Shown here: piece by piece, positions 1 through 5,090 of the stretch
Layout of the letters: every line of letters starts with the position of its first letter
Numbering within the stretch: the first letter of the stretch is position 1
NCBI GenBank assembly: GCA_015660155.1
Contig: DQLO01000289.1
Location: forward strand, 1 to 5,090
Source: Verrucomicrobiota bacterium
GTDB lineage: Bacteria; Verrucomicrobiota; Verrucomicrobiia; Limisphaerales; UBA1100
Reading direction: 5' to 3'
DNA: 5,090 nt
The notes under the pieces: model-generated
What the model was told of the DNA's origin: nothing
Seen by the model: only the letters and a program-made list of their open reading frames with translations
Databases searched by the model: none
Position numbers and translations under genes: made by a program

Positions 1-242
1 AAATTTACAGTCGATCCAAAGAGGTTCGCCCTCAAAAGACGCAGGAAAGGTGAACAAGTCACCCCAAAATGTAAACAAAAACCTGCGCCCAATTCCGGTT
101 GTTACGCCGAATTTTCGCCAAAAATCCCACAAACACAACGGTTTTCGTGGTTTTCTCGTTTTCGCTTCAGCCGCGCCGAACTTACGAGCCTTGTCCTCAC
201 CACACCCTACCACCACGCCCTTCCGCCGCGACAACTGGTTGA

Positions 243-311
243 GGGGCAAAGCCCCGACCCATATTAGCCTAGGGCAACGCCCTAGGCTAATATGTTGCCA
301 CGCCTTTGGCG
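243..311. repeat. REP-like element of three consecutive hairpins
   Basis: Three inverted repeats stand side by side. The first is GGGGC-AAA-GCCCC at 243-255. The second is a perfect 16-bp stem with an AAC loop at 260-294. The third is CGCC-TTT-GGCG at 301-311. All three have 3-nt loops. In addition GGCAAC at 273-278 can pair with GTTGCC at 294-299, giving a fold that competes with the central stem. Compact arrays of short-loop GC hairpins in intergenic DNA are typical of dispersed REP-like repeats, and from general recollection similar sequences are scattered through PVC and other environmental genomes. Copy number cannot be judged from one window. No T-run follows, so a plain intrinsic terminator is less likely. 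Confidence 0.65.
260..294. repeat. Perfect 16-bp inverted repeat, 3-nt loop
   Basis: The left arm (260-275) and right arm (279-294) are exact reverse complements around the loop AAC (276-278). Each arm contains CCTAGG, itself a palindrome. A perfect 16-bp stem would form a very stable hairpin in RNA or single-stranded DNA. It could be the core of a REP-like repeat, a transcript-stabilising or roadblocking structure, or a protein-binding palindrome. The neighbouring hairpins favour the repeat reading. Confidence 0.85.
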
Positions 312-434
312 CTGCGCACTCGTTTCAACTCCCAAAAAATAATCTGCATCCCGAATCAAGTCAAGGCACTCGCACGCTTCTATGAATGGCTTGGATTCTA
401 TTGCCGCTCGGGCTTAACTCCCGCGAATGAATGA
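291..434 (+). pseudogene. Possible remnant: C-terminal tail of an unknown protein
   Basis: The frame that opens after the TAA at 288-290 and ends with TGA at 432-434 gives a tail whose last 25 or so residues look like real protein, including ALARFYEWLGFYCRSG and then LTPANE. There is no ATG or GTG start in frame, and the beginning of the frame falls inside the hairpin element, so at most a 3' fragment of a former gene remains. Its stop overlaps the start of the FG-GAP fragment by 8 nt. I do not recognise the family. It may equally be a chance open frame; the only support is residue composition. Confidence 0.25.
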
Positions 435-588
435 CGGCAAAGGCAAATTCACCACTCACATCATCGGCACCGACCAAGCCGCCTACGACATCCGCCTCGT
501 GGACATGGACGCCGACGGCGACCTCGACGCCCTCATCGCCGGCCAGCAAAGCAACAACGTCGTGTGGTACGAGAACCCGCTGAAGTAA
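427..588 (+). pseudogene. FG-GAP/VCBS-repeat protein, C-terminal fragment
   Basis: This 53-codon frame encodes the end of an FG-GAP/VCBS-repeat protein. It starts with NDGKGKFTTHII, continues with the calcium-binding loop DMDADGDLD (residues 26-34, Asp at 26, 28, 30, 32 and 34), and closes with the typical repeat ending SNNVVWYENP. Proteins of this family usually carry many such blades forming an extracellular beta-propeller, so one blade is far too short to work alone. An in-frame TAA at 415-417 blocks extension upstream, and the family match begins at the ATG. The rest of the gene has apparently been deleted or replaced by the sequence on the left. The stop lies 1 nt before the dioxygenase start. 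It could still be translated, but a decayed fragment is the better reading. Confidence 0.75.
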
Positions 589-589
589 C

Positions 590-1338
<749 letters not shown>

Positions 1339-1342
<4 letters not shown>

Positions 1343-2271
1343 ACACCCTCTCCCGCCGACAATTCATCGGAGCCGCCGCTGCCTTTGCAGCCACACCGGC
1401 CTTGGCCTCGAAGCCGAAGTTTCGTCTCAATTATATTTTGTCCTCGTCGATGTACGGCACGCTGCCGTTGAAGGTCATCCTGCCCGAAGCCACCAAGACC
1501 GGCGCGGACACCATCGACATTTGGCCACGCGTACACGGCAACCAACGCGAACAGATGGAGGAAATGGGCCATGAAAAATTCGCCGCGATGCTCAAACAAC
1601 ACAAGACCGCCAAAGGCAATTTACGTCTCGGCTGTATCACCCGCTACGATCTCGGGCCGTTTGGGCTGCAAAAGGAAATGGCCATCGCGAAAAAGTTTGG
1701 CGCAAAAGTTCTCGTGTGCGGCGGCCGCGGACGCCGCGGCCTCAAGGGCGCTGAACTCAAGGCCGAAGTAAAAAAATTCGCCGAGCTGCTCAAACCGCAC
1801 ATCACCGCCGCTGAGAAAACGGGCGTGACCCTCGCAATCGAAAACCACAGCAGCAATCTAATCAACACGCCCGATTCAATGAAATGGCTAGTCGAGCTGG
1901 CGCCCAGCAAACACCTCGGCATCGCGCTCGCCCCGTACCATCTTGAAAGCCTCGGCTTGGATGCCGCCGGCCACGCCGCGCTCATCAAGACCCTCGGCAA
2001 CCGCATCGCCATGTTTTACGCGTGGCAACACGGCATGGGCTGCCACAAGAAACTGCCCAAGGAACAGGAGCTTCTCCAAATGCCCGGCCGCGGCAAGCTC
2101 GACTTCACCCCCATCGTCCGCGCCCTCAAGCAAATCAACTACCGCGGTTTCACCAGCATCTTCATGCACCCCGTCCCGCGCGGCATTCCCATTCTCAAGG
2201 ACGCCCCCGCCTGCACCACCGAAATCAACCGCGCGCGAACGTACTTGAAAAACTGCCTCGCTAAGGCTTAA
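1339..2271 (+). CDS. Tat-exported TIM-barrel sugar phosphate isomerase/epimerase-like protein
   Basis: This 310-residue protein matches the xylose isomerase-like TIM-barrel superfamily (AP endonuclease 2 fold), annotated as sugar phosphate isomerase/epimerase. It starts with a Tat signal: SRRQFIG at residues 5-11, then an Ala-rich stretch and a likely cut after PALA (residue 23). Barrel strands are visible at LGCITRYD (97-104), AKVLVCGG (122-129) and [10 protein letters not shown] (163-172), where E168 is a probable metal ligand. The next motif, normally GxxxDxxH, reads GIALAPYHL (194-202): Ala198 replaces the Asp, while H201 remains. Then come FYAWQHGMG (226-234, with H231), MPGRGKLDF (248-256) and FMHPVPRG (275-282) near the end, where many relatives have a Glu. 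I believe the APYHL and AWQHGMG motifs mark a PVC subgroup, so this is probably a variant active site and not decay. Activity and substrate are unknown; members handle keto-sugars, inositols or modified sugars. It overlaps the upstream gene by 4 nt. Confidence 0.88.
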
Positions 2272-2283
2272 CTCCCCGCACCC

Positions 2284-2865
2284 ATGAGCGACACTAACAA
2301 ACCCAAAGTTCTAATCATCATCGGTGATGCCTCGGAGACGGTGGACACGATGTATCCGTACTTTCGTTTAATCGAGGGCGGCTACGAGCCCGTGCTGGCC
2401 GCGCCGGAGAAGCGCACGTACCAGATGGTGATGCACCAAAACAAACCGGGCTGGACCATCACCAAGGAATGGGAGGGGTACACGATGGACGCGGACATCG
2501 CGTTTGCGAACATCAAGCCCGAGGAGTATCTCGGCATTTTTTACAGCGGCGGCCGCGCGCCCGAGTACATCCGCGAGGACGAGGATTTGCTGCGCATCAC
2601 GCGCTACTTTTTTGAAAAAAACGCGCCCATCGCCAGCGTATGCCACGGCGTGGAAATTGTCGCCCGCGCCGATTGCGTGAAGGGCCGCCGCATGGCCACG
2701 GTGCCGAAGGCGAAGTTTGACTTGGAAATATGCGGCGGCATTTTTGTCGATGAGCCCTGCGTCATCGACGACAACCTCATCAGCGGCCGCACCTTCTGGG
2801 ATCACGGCCACTACATGGGCCCGTGGATGAAACTGCTCGACGAAGCCCGCGACGCTCAAGCGTAA
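2284..2865 (+). CDS. DJ-1/PfpI family protein
   Basis: This 193-residue protein has the complete DJ-1/PfpI (class I glutamine amidotransferase-like) fold. The first strand is KVLIIIGD (8-15), followed by SETVDT with E18, the Glu that usually polarises the nucleophilic Cys. FYSGGRAPEYIR (86-97) supplies the oxyanion region, with SGG where PGG is usual. The nucleophile elbow is ASVCHG (117-122), with Cys120 and His121. It resembles the PfpI/plant DJ-1D branch, whose members are reported as glyoxalases, deglycase-like enzymes, chaperones or proteases, so the catalytic role cannot be fixed. Cys131, Cys150 and Cys159 are extra cysteines. The C-terminal WDHGHYMGPW (172-181) is rich in His and aromatic residues. 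There is no signal peptide, so it should be cytoplasmic. It begins 12 nt after the isomerase stop without a clear Shine-Dalgarno site, and its stop overlaps the cytochrome start by 1 nt. A role in clearing reactive carbonyls made by neighbouring enzymes is only a guess. Confidence 0.92.
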   Translation: MSDTNKPKVLIIIGDASETVDTMYPYFRLIEGGYEPVLAAPEKRTYQMVMHQNKPGWTITKEWEGYTMDADIAFANIKPEEYLGIFYSGGRAPEYIREDEDLLRITRYFFEKNAPIASVCHGVEIVARADCVKGRRMATVPKAKFDLEICGGIFVDEPCVIDDNLISGRTFWDHGHYMGPWMKLLDEARDAQA

Positions 2866-2867
2866 TG
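2863..2867 (+). promoter_or_regulatory. TAATG stop/start overlap (translational coupling)
   Basis: The last base of the DJ-1 gene stop codon is the first base of the cytochrome ATG (TAATG). No purine-rich ribosome binding site is seen in the 20 nt before it, so translation of the cytochrome is probably coupled to the gene before it. Confidence 0.65.
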
Positions 2868-5090
2868 CGAATCGCGGCGATCATCGCATTGGGCCTGCCG
2901 TTTTGGACGGCGGCCCAACCGGTGGTGCCCGGTTTTGATCGTTTCCCGCGCGACACGCCGGCCGCACAAATTGCCGCCGGCGAGGTGCTCATCACCGAAC
3001 TCAACTGCGTCGCCTGCCATGCCGCGGGCGAAGGCCAAACCCATCGCTTCCAACGCCGACCCGCGCCAATCCTTTTCACCACGCACAATCCCGCCTCGGC
3101 CGGTTGGCTGCGGCATTGGATGCTGGATCCGCAAAAGCTCAAGCCCGGCACCCTCATGCCCGATTTGCTTCACGGCCTGGACAAGGACAACAAATCCAAA
3201 GCCGTCGAAGCCCTTCGTCATTATTTGGTAACGCTCAATCCCGCCACGGGGCCGGAAGCGGCCATGATTGGCAACGGCCCCAAAGGCAAGCAATTGTACC
3301 AAACCCTCGGGTGCGCCCAGTGCCATGCGCCGGATGCTCAGGATAATAAACGGGACATTCCGTTGGGCAATGTGCGGTACAAATACGGGCATGCCCACCT
3401 CATCAAATTTCTGCGCAACCCGCTGCACAGCCGGCCGGCCGGTCGCATGCCGCGCACGCCCATGAGCGAAGAGGAAGCCGCCCACTTGTCGGTGTACCTC
3501 CGGCTCCGCTCCGGGCCGTTGGAAATGTACGGCCTCGCCCGCGGCCCGGCCGCGTTGAAATTGCGTGCCGAAGGCAAGAAGCTCGTTCAAACCCTGCGCT
3601 GCGCCAATTGCCACCAAATGCCTGAACAGAAACTGCAACCGGCCCAATTAAATTTCTCCAAACCGCTTGGCAAACTCAACCCCGCCCACGGCTGCCTCGC
3701 GCCCAAGCCGGCGGCCGCCGTCCCGCAGTTTCACCTGAACGCCGCCCAACGCACGGCCATCACCGCCGCCCTGCGCGCGAAGGAAACCGAGCCGTCTCTG
3801 GCGGCGCACGTGCATCGGGAAATGCGCCTGTTCAATTGCACCGCCTGTCATGACCGCAAAGACCTCGGCGGCCCAAACCCCAAACGCGACGCCTTGTTTC
3901 TCAGTTTGGGCAATGACCTTGGCGATGAAGGCCGCCTGCCGCCCACGCTCACGGGCGTTGGCGCCAAGCTCACTGAATCAGCTCTGCACAAAGTGCTTCG
4001 TGGCGATGGTGCCGTGCGGCCTTATCTCGCCACGCGCATGCCGGACTTTGGCGAAGCGAATGCCAAGCGCCTCACTCCATTGCTCGCCGCCGCCGATGCG
4101 CGCGCCAATGTGAAACCCACGCCGCGACACGGCAACGAAAACAAAGTCGGCCGCAACCAATACGGCCGCGAGTTGATGGGCGTGAAGGGGCTCAGCTGCA
4201 TTGCGTGCCATCAACTCGGCGGGCACAAATCGCTCGGCATCCAGTCGATGGATCTCGCGCACGCACCGCGCCGGCTGCGGCCGGAGTGGTTTCGGGCTTA
4301 TTTGATAAACCCCGCCGCCTTTCGGCCCGGCACGCGCATGCCCTCCTTTTGGCCGGAGGGCAAGGCGGTCAGTAAAATTTTCGGCGGCAACACGCCGCGC
4401 CAAATTGACAGCCTTTGGGTTTACCTCAACGAACTCGACCAAACGCGCCTGCCGGAGGGCTTGGAGAAAAAAGGCGGCTTCGAGCTGAAACCCGCGAAGC
4501 GGCCGATGGTATTTCGCACGTTCATGGAAGGCGCGGGCACGCACGCGATTGCCGTGGGCTTTCCAGCGGGCGTGCACGCGGCGTTTGATGCTGAGGCAGT
4601 CGGCTGGGCGCTCGCGTGGCGCTGGAAATTTCTCGATGCCGAAAGCACGTGGGACAACCGCTTCACGCCGCTCGCCAAGCCGCTCGGCACCGACATCATC
4701 AAGCTCCCTCCCGGCCCGGCCGTCGCGGTTTATCAAGACGGCAAACCGTGGCCGAAAGGCGGCCTCCAGTTCAGCGGCTATCGCCTCGCCAAGGACGGCA
4801 CGCCCACGTTTCTTTATAGTCACGGCAAAACCAAAATCACCGACACGCTCACGCCAAAGGGCAAAGGGCTGCGGCGGCGGATGGAGTTCAACGGCGCCGA
4901 GGGCGTTTTATGGGTGCGGCTGGCGGTTGGAGAAAATTTTCGCACAAAGGAAGTCGGGGTGTGGATTGGAGACAATCAGTTGACTCTCATCGCGCCCACC
5001 GCGTTCACGCGACGGATCGGCAAACAAACGGAACTCATCGCGCCGGTGAAGCTGAAGGCCAACGGCAAAACAATTTTGGAGGTGGAACTG
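2865..5090 (+). CDS. Secreted pentaheme cytochrome c with extra C-terminal domain, 3' truncated by window
   Basis: The frame stays open for 742 codons and leaves the window without a stop. It begins with a short signal peptide (MRIAAIIALGLPFWTAA, likely cut near residue 17), so the protein acts in the periplasm or outside. Five heme-attachment motifs follow: CVACH (48-52), CAQCH (150-154), CANCH (246-250), CTACH (325-329) and CIACH (445-449). Each sits in a cytochrome c-like unit of about 80-120 residues, suggesting internal duplication. Likely Met ligands are M98 (GTLMPD), M195 (GRMPRT), M392 (TRMPDF) and M492 (TRMPSF). The third unit has AVPQFHL (285-291) where MPxF would be expected, so its heme lacks an obvious Met ligand. 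From about residue 546 the protein has no hemes and is rich in aromatic residues and beta-type sequence (VFRTFMEGAG, WALAWRWKFLDA, TWDNRF); I recognise this as recurring in PVC cytochromes but cannot name a domain. An electron-transfer partner of a periplasmic dehydrogenase is the likely role. The start is fixed by the signal peptide and the TAATG overlap. Confidence 0.9.
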   Translation, partial: MRIAAIIALGLPFWTAAQPVVPGFDRFPRDTPAAQIAAGEVLITELNCVACHAAGEGQTHRFQRRPAPILFTTHNPASAGWLRHWMLDPQKLKPGTLMPDLLHGLDKDNKSKAVEALRHYLVTLNPATGPEAAMIGNGPKGKQLYQTLGCAQCHAPDAQDNKRDIPLGNVRYKYGHAHLIKFLRNPLHSRPAGRMPRTPMSEEEAAHLSVYLRLRSGPLEMYGLARGPAALKLRAEGKKLVQTLRCANCHQMPEQKLQPAQLNFSKPLGKLNPAHGCLAPKPAAAVPQFHLNAAQRTAITAALRAKETEPSLAAHVHREMRLFNCTACHDRKDLGGPNPKRDALFLSLGNDLGDEGRLPPTLTGVGAKLTESALHKVLRGDGAVRPYLATRMPDFGEANAKRLTPLLAAADARANVKPTPRHGNENKVGRNQYGRELMGVKGLSCIACHQLGGHKSLGIQSMDLAHAPRRLRPEWFRAYLINPAAFRPGTRMPSFWPEGKAVSKIFGGNTPRQIDSLWVYLNELDQTRLPEGLEKKGGFELKPAKRPMVFRTFMEGAGTHAIAVGFPAGVHAAFDAEAVGWALAWRWKFLDAESTWDNRFTPLAKPLGTDIIKLPPGPAVAVYQDGKPWPKGGLQFSGYRLAKDGTPTFLYSHGKTKITDTLTPKGKGLRRRMEFNGAEGVLWVRLAVGENFRTKEVGVWIGDNQLTLIAPTAFTRRIGKQTELIAPVKLKANGKTILEVEL

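Larger units (their letters stand above)
1..426. other. Intergenic stretch with no convincing gene
   Basis: No frame here reads as a convincing intact protein. A long open frame exists (GTG at 50, stop at 383-385), but its translation is rich in Pro, Arg, His and Ser, has no recognisable domain, and runs straight through the hairpin element at 243-311, so I treat it as non-coding. The stretch is less GC-rich than the genes to its right, with A/T-rich patches around 60-130. It contains the hairpin element and, at its right end, a protein-like tail without a start. I could not assign a promoter with confidence, although the promoter of the downstream gene cluster could lie here. Confidence 0.6.

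Noticed and set aside
260..294. Intrinsic transcription terminator
   Set aside because: The stem is strong, but no T-run follows on either strand, and hairpins on both sides suit a repeat element better.
50..385. Open frame of 111 codons with a GTG start and a purine-rich AGGAAAGG nearby
   Set aside because: It crosses all three hairpins, has a composition unlike the other proteins (Pro, His, Arg, Ser, Asn rich) and no recognisable domain. Translations of such hairpin repeats often produce spurious hypothetical proteins.
2856..3647. Minus-strand open frame (263 codons) opposite the start of the cytochrome gene
   Set aside because: It covers the signal peptide and first heme motifs of the plus-strand gene, and its own translation shows no domain.
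3978..4823. Long minus-strand open frame (281 codons)
   Set aside because: It is antisense to the cytochrome gene, whose plus-strand frame shows five CXXCH motifs and Met ligands. High GC at third positions produces such long shadows.

Overview
The window looks like chromosomal DNA from an uncultured or environmental member of the PVC group, most likely Verrucomicrobiota with Planctomycetota as second choice. The basis is the protein repertoire: a Tat-exported TIM-barrel 'sugar phosphate isomerase', a PhyH-type dioxygenase, a DJ-1/PfpI protein, a long multi-domain cytochrome c and an FG-GAP/VCBS remnant. Moderately high GC and the absence of clear Shine-Dalgarno sites fit. No rRNA or marker gene is present, so the phylum is an inference.

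Layout. Positions 1-426 hold no gene I can defend. Their clearest content is a compact three-hairpin element (243-311) built around a perfect 16-bp inverted repeat with a 3-nt loop (260-294), which looks like a dispersed REP-like repeat. It is followed by two gene remnants: a protein-like but startless tail (to 434) and the last 53 residues of an FG-GAP/VCBS-repeat protein (427-588).

From 590 to the right edge all genes lie on the plus strand and are packed like one operon. They are a PhyH-family Fe(II)/2-oxoglutarate dioxygenase (590-1342, GTG start), a Tat-exported TIM-barrel isomerase/epimerase-like protein (1339-2271, ATGA overlap), a DJ-1/PfpI protein (2284-2865, 12-nt gap) and a secreted cytochrome c with five CXXCH motifs (2865 to beyond 5090, TAATG overlap). 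The cytochrome gene is the largest in the window. It runs off the right edge and continues into a non-heme C-terminal domain.

How they may work together is inference. The cytochrome and the isomerase-like protein should act outside the cytoplasmic membrane, while the dioxygenase and DJ-1 protein carry no export signal. The set would fit a small oxidative catabolic or modification unit for an organic compound, with electrons passing to the multiheme protein, but no substrate can be read from the sequence. The most notable points are the altered metal-site motif of the TIM-barrel protein, the third heme domain without a Met ligand, the undescribed-looking C-terminal domain of the cytochrome, and the hairpin element next to gene debris.
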